Origin: Stramonita haemastoma
Lineage: Eukaryota; Mollusca; Gastropoda; Neogastropoda; Muricidae
Direction of reading: 5' to 3'
Assembly (NCBI GenBank): GCA_030674155.1
Contig: CM060329.1
Location: forward strand, 19,707,496-19,771,495
DNA: 64,000 bases
Both the position numbers and the translations under genes were made by a program. The notes beneath the pieces were generated by a model that saw only the letters and a program-made list of their open reading frames with translations, was not told the origin of the DNA and made no database searches. This document shows, in pieces, positions 1 through 10,160 of this stretch (positions within the stretch are counted from its first letter, which is position 1; the number at the start of each line of letters is the position of its first letter).

Positions 1-930
1 GTGGGGTGGGTTAGAGTGTCATGTGGTGTGGTGTGGGTGGGGTAGGATGGGGTGAGGTGTTGTGTGGTGCGGGGTGGGGTGTGGTGTGGTATTGGGTGGG
101 GTAGGGTGGGATGTGGTATTGGGTGGGGTTGGGATGTGGTATTGGGTGGGGTTGGGTGTGGTATGGTGTGGTGTGGGGTGGTGGGGTGGGTGGTTTGGTG
201 GGGTACGGTGGAGTGTGGTATGGGGTGGGGGGTTAGGTGTGGTATGGAGTGAGGTGGGCTGGGGGTGTTGTGGTGGGTGGGGTGGGTGCGTTGTGTTGGG
301 TGTGTTGGGGTAGTGTAGGGTGGGGTGTGTGGGATGGGGTGGGGTTTGGGGTGAGATGGGGTGGTGTAGGGTCGTGTGATATGGTGGCAATGGTTTGGTT
401 TGATTTTGTGTTGTGTGTGGTGGGGTACGGTGGGGCAGGGGGGGTGGGGGGCTAGGGTGGTGTGGTATGGTGGGAAGGGTTAGTAATGATGTTGTGATGT
501 GTTGTGTGGGGTGGGATGGTGTGGTGTGTGGGTGGTGGGATGTGGTGGGAATGGTTTGGTAGAAAGCTGTGTGGGGCGGTGTAGGTGATGCGATGTGTGT
601 ATGTAGGGTGGTCTGATGTGGTGTAGGGTTGTGTGATGTTGTGCTGGTCTAGTGGGTTGTGTAATGTGTTTGGGGTGATGTGAAGTGGGTTGCCTGAGGT
701 GGTGTGGTGTGCATGTGGTGTGGGGGGATAAGGGGTGTGTGGGTGCGATGTGGTGTGATGTCATGTGGTGAAGGGTGGATTGGTGCGGGGGGGGGGGGGG
801 GGGGGGAGTTGAAGTTGTAAGGGTGGTATGGTGTGAAGTAGTGTAGTGTGTGAGTGGTGTGAGTTGGTGGGTATGGTATGGTGTGGTTGGGAATGGTGTG
901 GTTTGGTAGTTGTTAGGAGTTTTTGTGAAG
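1..930. repeat. G/T-rich low-complexity minisatellite
   Basis: The + strand is almost only G and T, built from variants of GGGGTGTGGTATTGGGTG, with many runs of three to five G and a 20-G run at 787-806. Open frames on either strand here are by-products of the biased composition. The G-run spacing could allow G-quadruplexes on the + strand. I see no gene. Confidence 0.9.
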
Positions 931-974
931 GTTTTAATTTTGTTTCGATCTGTCTTGATTGCGTAAGAAGAAGA

Positions 975-1162
975 GGTTAGTCACACAAACAAACACACAC
1001 ACACTCACACACAACACATATAACACACATACACACTTACACACACACACAACACACATACATACACACCACATATAACACACACACTTACACACACACA
1101 ACACACACACACACACACAACACACCACACACACACACACACACACAACACACAAACACATA

Positions 1163-1199
<37 letters not shown>
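975..1199. repeat. (CA)n-rich microsatellite tract
   Basis: Impure (CA)n with AACACA, TACA and CTTACA interruptions. It lies directly upstream of the exon candidate at 1323 and would be intronic if that exon is real. Confidence 0.95.
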
Positions 1200-1203
<4 letters not shown>

Positions 1204-1322
1204 ACACAAACAAAACTAAAACAAAACCACTCAAGTTTATAAAACCAACATCTCTCAAACACCTTTCCCTTCCCAATCTCTTTGCTTTGCTCTCTGAACC
1301 ACAACCCCTTCTCTCACCCAAG

Positions 1323-1524
1323 GTACCACGTGAAGCTGATGTCGCCCACGAGACCCTTGGCCGTGGCCACGGCCATTTACGGAGGCTACAGGGACAAGCT
1401 GGCGCTCTTCGAGTTCCATAACGGCCGCAGAGTCAGCAGAGCGAGGCAACGTCCTCCCACATCCCTCGGGGCCAAGGGCCAACCGTTCCAATTCAGTGCC
1501 CTCGTGAACGGCACACAGGTGGAG
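1323..1524 (+). CDS. Candidate internal coding exon, unknown protein
   Basis: This GC-rich 202-base block interrupts low-complexity DNA. It follows a pyrimidine-rich stretch ending in CCCAAG and stops at GAG|GTAAGA, a good splice donor. With one leading base, 67 codons are open, reading from YHVKLMSP through LALFEFHNGRR to LVNGTQVE, with G or C at most third positions. It looks like part of a soluble or extracellular domain, but I do not recognise the family. It ends in phase 0, matching a phase-0 start for the exon candidate at 2237. It could instead be an old coding fragment. The exon call rests on composition and splice borders only. Confidence 0.55.
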
Positions 1525-1559
1525 GTAAGAGAGGGTGAGGGATCTCGGGAGTGGGGGGA

Positions 1560-1829
1560 TAGGGGCACGAGGGGTAGGGGTGGGGTGGGATAGGGGGGTT
1601 ATTTTTGGGGGGAAGGGGGGGTTGGTGGTTGTTTCTGTGGTGGTGGGGTTGGGGAGGAGGGGTTGGAGAAGGGGGAGGATAGTTTTGGTGGTGGTGGTGG
1701 TGGTGATGGTGGTGGTGGTGGTAGTAGTAGGAGTAGGATTAGGAGTAGTAGTATAGTAGTAGGAGGAGGAGGAGGAGAGGAGGAGGAGTTATTATTACCA
1801 CCATCGTCATCATCATCATCATCATCATC

Positions 1830-1868
<39 letters not shown>
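1560..1868. repeat. Trinucleotide-repeat tract
   Basis: Successive runs of GGT/GTG, TAG/AGG, GAG, CAT and AGT triplets. They produce long polyvaline, polyserine or polyglycine frames with no coding meaning. The tract lies inside the inferred intron between the exon candidates at 1323 and 2237. Confidence 0.9.
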
Positions 1869-1869
<1 letters not shown>

Positions 1870-1873
1870 TCAT

Positions 1874-1935
1874 TACCGTTCCCACCGGCACACAGTGGCC
1901 TACTCTTTCAAAAAAGCGGAACCAGTTTTCAAGCT
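1874..1935 (-). mobile_element. SINE-A body fragment
   Basis: About 60 bp matching the part of SINE-A around CCACCGGCACACRATGGCC, in reverse orientation and truncated on both sides by microsatellites. See 23242-23567 for a full copy. Confidence 0.75.
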
Positions 1936-1946
1936 GTATGTGTGTG

Positions 1947-1985
<39 letters not shown>

Positions 1986-2235
1986 GTATGCTCTGTGTGT
2001 ATGTGTTGTATGCTCTGTGTGTATGTATGCGTGTGTGTGCATGCGTGTTGTATGCTCTGTGTGTGTGTTGTATGTGTGTGTGTGTTTGTTGTGTGCGCGC
2101 GCTCGCTCGCTCGTGTGTGTGCGCGCCCGCGCTCGCGCGTGTGTGTATGTGTGTGCGCGCGCATGTGCGTGTTGTTTGCTGTGTGTGCGCGCGCGCGTGC
2201 GTGTGTGTGTATGTGTATGTGTGTGTGTATGTGCA
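1936..2235. repeat. (GT)n / (GC)n alternating tract
   Basis: Long purine-pyrimidine alternation, (GT)n merging into GCGCGC and back. It forms the 3' part of the inferred intron and supplies the tract before the AG at 2235-2236. Such alternation favours Z-DNA. Confidence 0.95.
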
Positions 2236-2236
2236 G

Positions 2237-2358
2237 TACGAGTTTTGCAGCGATGAGGGATGCTACAGGCACAGCGGACCCTGCACAACGGCAACCTGTG
2301 TGGGGTGGTCCTCAACTTTCAGGCCCACATTTCCAACCTCAACCTGTGGTGTCTCTGA
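2237..2358 (+). CDS. Candidate downstream exon of the 1323 gene
   Basis: Begins after GTGTATGTGCAG and is non-repetitive and GC-rich. Continuing phase 0 from the previous exon gives YEFCSDEGCYRHSGPC, a cysteine-rich reading that stays open past 2400. A second frame, entered one base earlier in the codon from about 2268, reads RTLHNGNLCGVVLNFQ and stops with TGA at 2356-2358; it has the stronger third-position G/C bias. The two frames meet near TACAGGCAC, so a one-base error or an alternative acceptor (CTACAG|GCACAG) could be involved. Product unknown and the true end uncertain. Confidence 0.4.
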
Positions 2359-2399
2359 GACTCGGCATCTTTCCTTTCACCTCCCTTCCCCTCCTCCCC

Positions 2400-2613
2400 C
2401 AAACACACACACACATACATAGACGCGCACATGTACGCACGCACGCATGCACGCACGCACACACATGCACACACGCATGCACGCGCTCGCGCACGCACAT
2501 ACATGCGCGCGCGCACGCACGCACTCACACACTTGCCTGTCTGTTGTCACTATTTAGTGGAAGGACGTTAAACTGAAGAACAACACGCACGCACGCGCGC
2601 ACGTACGCACGCA

Positions 2614-2699
<86 letters not shown>
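2400..2699. repeat. (CA)n and (CGCA)n microsatellite
   Basis: Two blocks of CACA/CGCA repeats separated by about 60 bp of unique sequence (2535-2590), ending in pure (CA)n. No coding signal. Confidence 0.95.
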
Positions 2700-2700
<1 letters not shown>

Positions 2701-3009
2701 TTAGCAGAAAAAAACTGCATAAAGTTTCTAGAAAAAATTCTGGAATATAGGTTTTGTTTTTAATTCAAATCTTTAAGTTCCAGAAAGGGTTCACATTCTC
2801 AAACTTTTGTGCTTTTTTTGTTCTTTTTTCAGGTATTTTCGTTTGTTTTGTCAAATACTTACGGATTATTTTGTTGTCCTTTTTTCAAGCACCGTTTCAC
2901 TACTTCTGTTGTACATTTTAGTTCTTTCTTTTCTTATTTTTAACCTTAAAAACAATGTAGGTGGTTGGGTTTTGTTGCTATTTATCAGCCTATTTTTAGT
3001 AACTGTTAT
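2700..3009. other. AT-rich sequence, nothing recognised
   Basis: T-rich, with several short open frames and no splice-bordered coding block or repeat match. It is probably the flank of the LINE that follows. Confidence 0.5.
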
Positions 3010-3750
3010 GTCTGTCAAGTCAAGTCAAGTCAAGTCAAGTCAAGTCAAAATGATCTTTATTGAGGGTAAAAGATTAAGTTTACACAACTATTTTTCATCC
3101 TGCCCTCACTAAAAAAAATCATAAAGTTGACTTCTAAAGCATGCAAAGACAAATATCAACCTTGTTGAAAAACTCAAATAAATGAGGATATTTTACAACA
3201 AATCTCTCAAGATAAAAATTAACAACAAAAAACCCAGACCCAAGACAGTACAACATAAGCTCACGTCATACATACAAATGATAGAATTACAAAATAACAT
3301 GGGCATGAATAACAACAAGCATCCAAATGTGAGGTAGTATCGAACATAATCGTGGACTTACAGTTTGTCCATCAAATGTCTCATCAAAAGCTTCTTAAAC
3401 ATTTGTTTAGAAGGAACTGATTTCAGACAGGGAGGTAGGTTATTCCACAATGTTCTTCCTGAATATGCAAGGCTTGATTTATAGAGATTATTATGGGGCC
3501 TGGGCAGAAACAGTCTATGGGTAGGCCTGTATTTATTGACAGCAAAATTTTCCACAATTCTCTTTGGGGCTTTTCCGTTTAATATATTGAACATACATGG
3601 GTACTTGTTGAACTGCAGTCTGTCTTTGAGTGGAAGAATATCTAGTTCTTTGTAGTTGGTGGTGGTCAGTGTATTAGGATTCAATCGGATTAGTTTAACA
3701 GCTCTTTTATGTAGGCGGCTTATATGCTTTAGGTTTGTTTCACAAAACAA
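3010..3750 (-). mobile_element. LINE 3' end: C-terminus of reverse transcriptase ORF plus 3' UTR
   Basis: The - strand carries about 130 codons (3750-3358) with the typical C-terminal end of non-LTR retrotransposon polyproteins: an LHKRAVKLI helix, ELDILPLKDR, and SGRTLWNNLPPCLK near the stop. A roughly 340 bp 3' UTR follows, ending in CAATAAAGATC and a (TGACT)n tail at 3018-3047 as read on -. The reverse transcriptase core and endonuclease are absent, the usual 5' truncation. The protein resembles, but is clearly diverged from, the LINE at 8148, so it is a sister family. The short-repeat tail fits CR1/L2-type elements. Confidence 0.8.
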
Positions 3751-3780
3751 GAGGAGTCAATAAATTGTGTCAACCGTGTA

Positions 3781-3784
<4 letters not shown>

Positions 3785-3834
<50 letters not shown>

Positions 3835-3932
3835 GTGCGTGTGTGTGTGTGTGTGTGTGCGTGTGTGCGTGTGTGCGCGTGTGGTGTGTGTGTGTGTGTG
3901 TGTGTTCATTCATTCATCCATCCATTCATTCG
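3785..3932. repeat. (GT)n microsatellite with (CATT)n end
   Basis: (GT)n with GTGC interruptions, passing into CATTCATC repeats directly before a SINE-A tail. Confidence 0.95.
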
Positions 3933-3937
3933 TTCAT

Positions 3938-4137
3938 GTTTTTATTTCGAGGATAATGAAATCAGCCCTTATGTGCTTTTTCACACATAGTCTCCGTGTG
4001 CATACAGCTTTGAATAGTTTATCATCCATTCTCACCGGCGCAGAATGGCCTACTCTTTCGAAAAGTGGAACGGGTTTTAACGTGTTGGGAAGATGTTCTG
4101 CGTGCGTTCTCACATGAGACCTCGGTTTATAGTCTTG
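3938..4137 (-). mobile_element. SINE-A, 5'-truncated
   Basis: Reads on - from the core domain (AGACTATAAACCGAGGTCTC) through the body (GTTAAAACCCGTTCC...) to the tail ending near 3940 in TTTATTTCGAGGATAATG on +. The tRNA head is missing. Confidence 0.85.
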
Positions 4138-4457
4138 GCCAGTCCAGATGTTTGTGTGACATGCCCGTACCATTTCAGTTTGCGTTTGCTTTTTTCACTG
4201 AAGTGATTGTACACTTTATGACAAATCTATTTTCTACAAAGTTCATGCCACAGCTACAAGTCATTCCCGAAGGGGTTAAGATGGGGAATATGCAACAACA
4301 CCAACAACAACAATAACAGCAACAACAAATCAACAGAAGACATTGACTTTCAAGATTCAGCCTCACGTTGAAGTGTATCCATTTTTTTCAGAACTTCTCA
4401 CTTTGTATAGATCTTCTGCCTATGTGTAGACACAGAGTGAAGCTTCACAGTGTAAAA
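4138..4457. other. Unique sequence with (CAA)n
   Basis: Contains a CAACAACAA stretch at 4295-4330. No gene or repeat family recognised. Confidence 0.4.
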
Positions 4458-4612
4458 AGGTAAAGGTGTCCCATAACCTGTGTGGTCGTAGGGGAGCGAG
4501 GCATCAGAGACCTCAGCTTCTCTAGGGGCCAGCATATTGGGGGAGGCACCCATCTCCTCTCCCTCGCTGCTTTTCCTTCCCAGACCCTAAAGAGGGCAGA
4601 TACCATTAGCCT
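4458..4612 (-). mobile_element. SINE-C 3' portion
   Basis: Matches the 3' half of SINE-C (see 24812-25112): GAGGTCTCTGATGCCTCGCT and the final GTTATGGGACACCTTTACC, read on -. The tRNA/5S head is absent. Confidence 0.8.
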
Positions 4613-4621
4613 TGAACATAC

Positions 4622-4689
4622 ATTTTTTTTGTAAGATGTGTTCGTGTAAAAGCTGCCATCAATCTTCATGCAGAAAGTCAATACACAGT
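4622..4689 (-). other. Exon-like core, best-preserved copy (KIDG module)
   Basis: Read on -, the block follows GTGGCAG and ends before GTATGT, giving acceptor- and donor-like borders. It translates as CVLTFCMKIDGSFYTNTSYK. The related blocks at 5655-5721, 5959-6024, about 6222-6276, 7023-7090 and 7638-7703 keep much of it (FCWKIDGRFYTNTSY), but the 5655 copy has TGA in place of the first Cys codon and the 6222 and 7023 copies have lost one border. This fits a tandemly duplicated exon that is partly decayed, or a non-coding repeat that happens to be open. Function unknown. Confidence 0.4.
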
Positions 4690-6639
4690 CTGCCACATTC
4701 ACTTAAGTCATTAAAAAAAAACCCCACCAAACTGCAAACAAACCACACAGACACATTTACCCTTTCCCCAAAACACACACACGCAGACAGGGACACACAG
4801 ACAAAGACACACAGACTCAGACACACGCAGATACACACAGGCACATTTACCCTCCCCCCAAAAAAAACCCAGACACATTTACTTTCTTTCTCTCCCCCCC
4901 AAAGAAAAACACAGGCACATTTACCCTATCCCCCTCCTTCCCCATTAAAATAACACAGATATTTACCTGCTCCCAACCCCCTAAAAACAAAACAAAAAAG
5001 ATAAAAGAACACAGGCACATTTACCCTCTCCCCTCCTAAAAAAATACACCCACAAAACACACAGGCACATTCACCCTCTACCCCCCAAAAAGCCAAAATA
5101 AAACCCCATTTTCCTTACAGACTTTCCACAACATTATAGAAACTATTGATTTTTATTTCTTTACCCCCCAAAAAACAAAAAGAAAGTCACATTTCACCCC
5201 TTTCCTATACTTAAAGCCAACATCATTTAAAGTCATTTCACAGAAAATCAATGCCAATCACAGCACAAGCTTTCGTTGTGTTTTCACATTTGCTTATGCT
5301 TTAAAAAATAAATAAATGAAAAAACCTATTTGGGCATGATTTCTACACTGTTATACAACATGCATATTTCTTGTCATTTTAGAATGGATATTATTTCATT
5401 TTACATTCACCTTATTATCTAAAAAAAAGAGGCAAAATACACAGGCGCATTTGATCCTGTACTATAAATTAAATCATTAAAATATCAATGGCAATCACAG
5501 CACAAGCTTTCATTTTGTTTTCAAATTTGATATGATTTTTTGAAAAAAGTATAAAAAAAGAAAAAAATCTCCACCCCCCCAAAAAAACAACAACCCTAGT
5601 CACTTTTTATTCACTACTAAGCTTAAAATTATATACCAGTAGTCTTTCGCATACATTTTTTGCAAGATGTGTAGGTGTAAAATCTGCCATCAATCTTCCA
5701 GCAGAATATCAATACTCAGATCTGCCACCAACACAAACTAGAAGTTCTTTTACACAATCACAGTGCCAGCTTTGTTTTTCTTTTCACAATAAAGGCTATT
5801 TGAAAAAAAACCCTTTCCACACACTGCACACATACAGCATACAGCTTAAGAATCTACGTTTCATCCCATCATTATTTAAAAAAAAGCCTTTTAAAAGCAC
5901 ATAGGTGCTCGACTCCTTAACCACTACTCTACTTAAATCATAGCAATCTTGCATATACATTTTTCGTGATGTGTGCTGGCGTAAATCTGCCATTAATCTT
6001 CCAGCAGAATATCAATACACAGATCTGCCACCAGCATGGCAATTACATGACAATCTTTGTTATTCCTCTCCCATTTAATGTGTTTTAAAAAGAGGAAAAA
6101 AGACTCCTTCTCCCCAGGCATTGTCCATACCATTATAAAGCCTGTGCAGTATCTCCTCTATCTTCATTTCATTCGGTTAAATAAACAAAAACGGGCATCA
6201 CACTTTCCACATAGCATGAAGGTGTATTGGTGTAAAATCTGCCATCAATCTTCCAGCAGAAGATCAATATACAGATCTGCCACCAACAAGCTTTCCTTGT
6301 GTTTCAAACTTGATGCAATTTTTTAAAAAAAAATCCCTCTCCCACATAATTTCTACACTATCAGACAACATTTTACATTTTCTTGTCGATTTCCATTGGA
6401 TCTCATTATTTAAAAAAAACAAAAAAGAGAAAGAAAACGCAAAGGCACATTCATCCAATACTATATAAAAAAAACAATAATATATGATGGCAATCACAGC
6501 ACAAGCTTTCTTTTTGTTTTCGCATTTAATGTGATTTCACTAAAATAAAATAAAGAAACAAAATCTTCTGGAGCCCTTTCTACACTATTATACAACATTA
6601 CATTTCCTTGTTAATTTTCCATTTTATAAAAAAGTAAAA

Positions 6640-6745
6640 ATGCTGCATAACCCATGTGGTTATAGGGGAGCGAGGCATCCCAGAGTGAGACTTCAGCTTC
6701 TCTAGGGGCCAGCATATTGAGGAGGGGCCCATCTCCTCTCCCATT
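6640..6745 (-). mobile_element. SINE-C 3' fragment
   Basis: Same 3' segment as at 4458 (GGGAGCGAGGCATC and AGCTTCTCTAGGGGCCAGCA on +), truncated, inside the diverged tandem array. Confidence 0.75.
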
Positions 6746-7396
6746 TTATATCATTATTAATTTAGAAAAATAAAAGAAAATCAAAACATACAGGCAAATT
6801 GTAACCAATACTGTGCAAAAATCAGAATATCAATGGCAATCACAGCACAACTGTTCTTCTTGTTTTCACATTTGATGCGATTGAAAAAAAAGCTATAAAA
6901 CTTCAGGGGGAGGGGGGGGGAGAAAAAAAACACCTCTCCCAAATAAAAAAAAACTCTTCAGAAAAAACGTAGATTTTATTTTCTCTTACATTTCACTTCA
7001 TAAACGATCAGTAATTCACATGCATTTTTCGTAACAAATGTTGGTGCAAAATCTGCCATCAATCTTCCAGCAGAAGATCAATACACAAATCTGCCACCAA
7101 TATCATCTAAAGTTATTTCAAAGAATACTGATGTCAATCACAGCTCAAGATTACTTTTTGCTTTCAAATTTAATGTCATTGACAAAAAAAATCTCTTCAC
7201 ACACTTTCTACACTATTATAAAGCATACTCCTGTTTCTTGTAAATTTCCAATTGATCTCATTATTTAAAAAAAAAGAAACAAACCACCCAGGCACCTTTT
7301 ATCCAATACTTTACATAAATCATTAAAATATCAATGACAATCACAACACCACCTTTCTTTTTGTTTTCAAATTTGATGTGAAAAAAAAAAGAAAAG

Positions 7397-7437
7397 CCCC
7401 CCCCCCCCCCCCCAAAAAAAAAAAATTTTTTTTTTTT
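7397..7437. repeat. C17-A12-T12 homopolymer block
   Basis: A C run, an A run and a T run directly abut. The A12/T12 part is a perfect palindrome. It could be a real slippage site or a consensus error. Confidence 0.85.
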
Positions 7438-7963
7438 AAATCCACATTTTATTCACTACTATAATTATGATCTTATACCATTTTTCTTTCACATACATTT
7501 TTCGTAAGATCACAGCAAAATTTTCTTTTTACTTCCGCATTTCATTAAAAAAAAGAGAAGAAAACCTCTTCGAAAAAAACCCACACATCACATTTGATTC
7601 AATATTATTCTTATCATACAACAAGTGCTTCACATACATTTTTGCAAGATGTGTTGGTGTAAAATCTGCCATCAATCTTCTGGCATAAGATCAATACACA
7701 GATTATTAATTTCTTCATTAATCTACAAAATTATGTCACCAAATTTCTTCATGTTCCATTACATAGGCACACAATGTACAATCTACAACATAGATAGGTA
7801 GATATTTGCCTGCTGTATAAACTTAAAAGCTCTGGCCAATTTTGTGATTACTACAGAGCCATATCATTTTGAGTTGGTGCTTCCTAACAACTAAACAAGA
7901 AAGCTTTTCCAATCTTCAGACAAAAATATCAGCCATGAATAAAACTATCCAAAACTTTAGTGT

Positions 7964-8083
7964 TTGTGTATGTATGTATGTATGTATGTATGTATGTATG
8001 TATGTATGTATGTATGTATGTATGTATGTATGTATGTATGTATGTGTGTATGTATGTATGTATGTGTGTGTGTGTGTGAATAT

Positions 8084-8147
<64 letters not shown>
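7964..8147. repeat. (TATG)n followed by (CT)n
   Basis: About 100 bp of (GTAT)n, then impure (CT)n ending where the LINE sequence begins at about 8148. The frame running from here into the LINE ORF is fortuitous. Confidence 0.95.
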
Positions 8148-8149
<2 letters not shown>

Positions 8150-8597
8150 ATACAAAGCTTATATACAATCCTCAATGGACTATGCTTCTACCCTCTGGGA
8201 TTCTGCCAGTGCAAACACTATGAAACCGTTATTAAGCCTATATAAACGCGCTCTCAAACTTATCCTTCTGAAGAAAACAACCTTACTTGAAGTGGATTAC
8301 ACTCGGTTAGATATTCTCCCCCTACAACAAAGACTGAAATATAACAAAGGCATAATGATGTTTAAAATAATGGCAGGAGATGTCCCCACATCCTTAAAAT
8401 ATAAGTTCCCAATGAATCACTCCAGAAATACTGAAAAGCCAAGTGTCCCAATCCCAAGAATAGACTTGTTCAAGTCTAGTTTACTATACTCAGGCCCTGT
8501 GCTGTGGAACTCCCTTCCCGATTCAACTAAACAGCACCAATCATTGACAACCTTCAAAATTCGCCTTCAATCTCACTTGATGCATCAAAAATACTGA
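8148..8597 (+). pseudogene. LINE reverse transcriptase ORF, C-terminal fragment
   Basis: Reads IYKAYIQSSMDYASTLWDSA, then YKRALKLILLKKTT, LDILPLQQRLKYNKG and LLYSGPVLWNSLP, ending at TGA 8597. These are the conserved thumb/C-terminal landmarks of non-LTR retrotransposon ORF2 proteins. The catalytic YADD region and the endonuclease lie upstream and are missing, so it cannot act. The frame is intact to the stop, which suggests a fairly young insertion. Confidence 0.8.
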
Positions 8598-8639
8598 ACC
8601 AGACTCACAGACTCATCCTGTTGGAGAGAGAGATATACA

Positions 8640-8640
<1 letters not shown>

Positions 8641-8719
<79 letters not shown>

Positions 8720-8798
8720 ATTAAAATCCTACTTAGAATGTAGTAGATGTTCATTTTTATGACTATATAAGAATTAGAGAGTTGTGTTATACTAGCTA

Positions 8799-8869
<71 letters not shown>
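8641..8869. repeat. Two (CT)n expansions inside the LINE 3' UTR
   Basis: (CT)n at 8641-8716 and 8804-8869, separated by about 88 bp of LINE UTR. They probably expanded after insertion. Confidence 0.9.
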
Positions 8870-8873
<4 letters not shown>

Positions 8874-9390
8874 ATTCTTTTGAAACATCTAGGATGTTTT
8901 ATGTAACTTTTTTTTTCTTTCTTTCTTTTTATCTTATTTTATTCTAGTTTTAGTTTTTCTTGGTAGTATCTCTCCCCCCCCTCCAATAAGGATATTAGTT
9001 AAATCCCCCCCCCCTTTTTTATCCAAATGTATGATTTATATCACATGTATAATCTTTGACAGATGGTGGTGGATTGATGTTTTTAGTTGTTTATTTCATC
9101 TTGTTCTCTTGTTTGCTCCTTACCTGTTAACACTTTTCTTTTCTTCCATAATCAAAATCTTTTTATTGTGACTTCTGATTTTGTCTTCTGAACGAGTGCA
9201 GTTTTATTACCTTACCATATATAGTGTGTTTATTGTTGTGTGTTGTTTGGTACTGCGTAAAGTTTTATTGTTTAGTATCTTTTCAACTTGATGTATCCCT
9301 GAAAAGGGCGGGGACTGGATGTAAAAAAGCACACGAGTGCTTATCTATTATCCTCGAATAAAATACTTTGCCTTGCCTTGCCTTGCCTTG

Positions 9391-9392
<2 letters not shown>

Positions 9393-9474
<82 letters not shown>

Positions 9475-9534
9475 GAATGTACACTAGATTATATATATAT
9501 ATATGAATATACACTAGATTATATATATATTTAC

Positions 9535-9566
<32 letters not shown>

Positions 9567-9611
9567 ATACATATATATATAAATATACACTAGATTATAT
9601 ATATATATATT

Positions 9612-9675
<64 letters not shown>
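9393..9675. repeat. (CT)n then (AT)n with a short tandem unit
   Basis: (CT)n to 9457, then (TA)n interrupted three to four times by GAATATACACTAGAT-type units. AT alternation of this length is prone to cruciform extrusion and assembly slippage. Confidence 0.95.
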
Positions 9676-9677
<2 letters not shown>

Positions 9678-9689
9678 AAAACCTAAAAC

Positions 9690-9764
9690 ACACAGTCTCA
9701 CACACACAGAGTCACACTCTCTCGCTGTCTCTGTCTCTCTGTCTTTGTCTCACACACATACACA

Positions 9765-9807
<43 letters not shown>

Positions 9808-9952
9808 ACAGAGTCTCACACACACGTAGAGTCACACTCAGTCGCTCGCACGCGCGCGCGCGCACACACACACACGCACGCACGCACGCACGTTCGCGCG
9901 CGCGCTCAAGTCACACACACAGTCACATACAAACACGAGTCACAAACACGAG

Positions 9953-10025
<73 letters not shown>

Positions 10026-10160
10026 GACACACACACACACACACACACACAGAGTCACACACACAGAGTCACACACACACGCAGAGTCACACACACAGAG
10101 TCAAACCCACACCCACGGAGACAGACACAGAGACAGACACACAAACACACACACAGTCAC
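9690..10160. repeat. (CA)n with CAGAGTCA and CGCA variants
   Basis: Mixed (CA)n, ACAGAGTCAC units, (CGCA)n and pure (CA)n at 9951-10022. No gene. Confidence 0.95.

Larger units (their letters stand above)
4616..7770. repeat. Diverged tandem array of ~260-1000 bp modules with an exon-like core
   Basis: The same blocks recur in order. (1) CTGCCATCAATCTTCCAGCA cores at about 4622, 5655, 5959, 6222, 7023 and 7638. (2) CAATCACAGCACAAGCTTTC followed by TTTTGTTTTC and CATTTGATGTGA at about 5255, 5495, 5757, 6488, 6836, 7133 and 7340. (3) ACAGGCACATT lines. (4) TTCTACACTATTATACAACA lines. Spacing varies because of A-rich slippage and insertions such as the SINE-C piece at 6640. The short open frames here are not conserved as frames, apart from the core described at 4622. 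Confidence 0.7.
8148..9390 (+). mobile_element. LINE 3' end with 3' UTR and (CCTTG)n tail
   Basis: Contains the C-terminal 150 codons of a LINE ORF (8148-8597), then a 3' UTR interrupted by (CT)n. It ends with GGGACTGGATGTAAAAAAGC...ATTATCCTCGAATAAAATAC and (CCTTG)n at 9370-9392. The terminal segment at about 9309-9362 is nearly the same as the tail of SINE-A copies (for example 12619-12680). The 5' boundary is a (CT)n tract rather than a clean truncation. The loop fragment at 48979-49929 is a more upstream part of the same family. Confidence 0.85.

Noticed and set aside
1663..2576. Long polyvaline, polyserine and Cys-Val frames over microsatellites
   Set aside because: Direct products of (GT)n, (CA)n and triplet repeats; no coding bias or splice logic. 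The same applies at 7916-8245, 9745-10094, 10998-11654, 55360-55615, 56202-56670 and 59903-60316.
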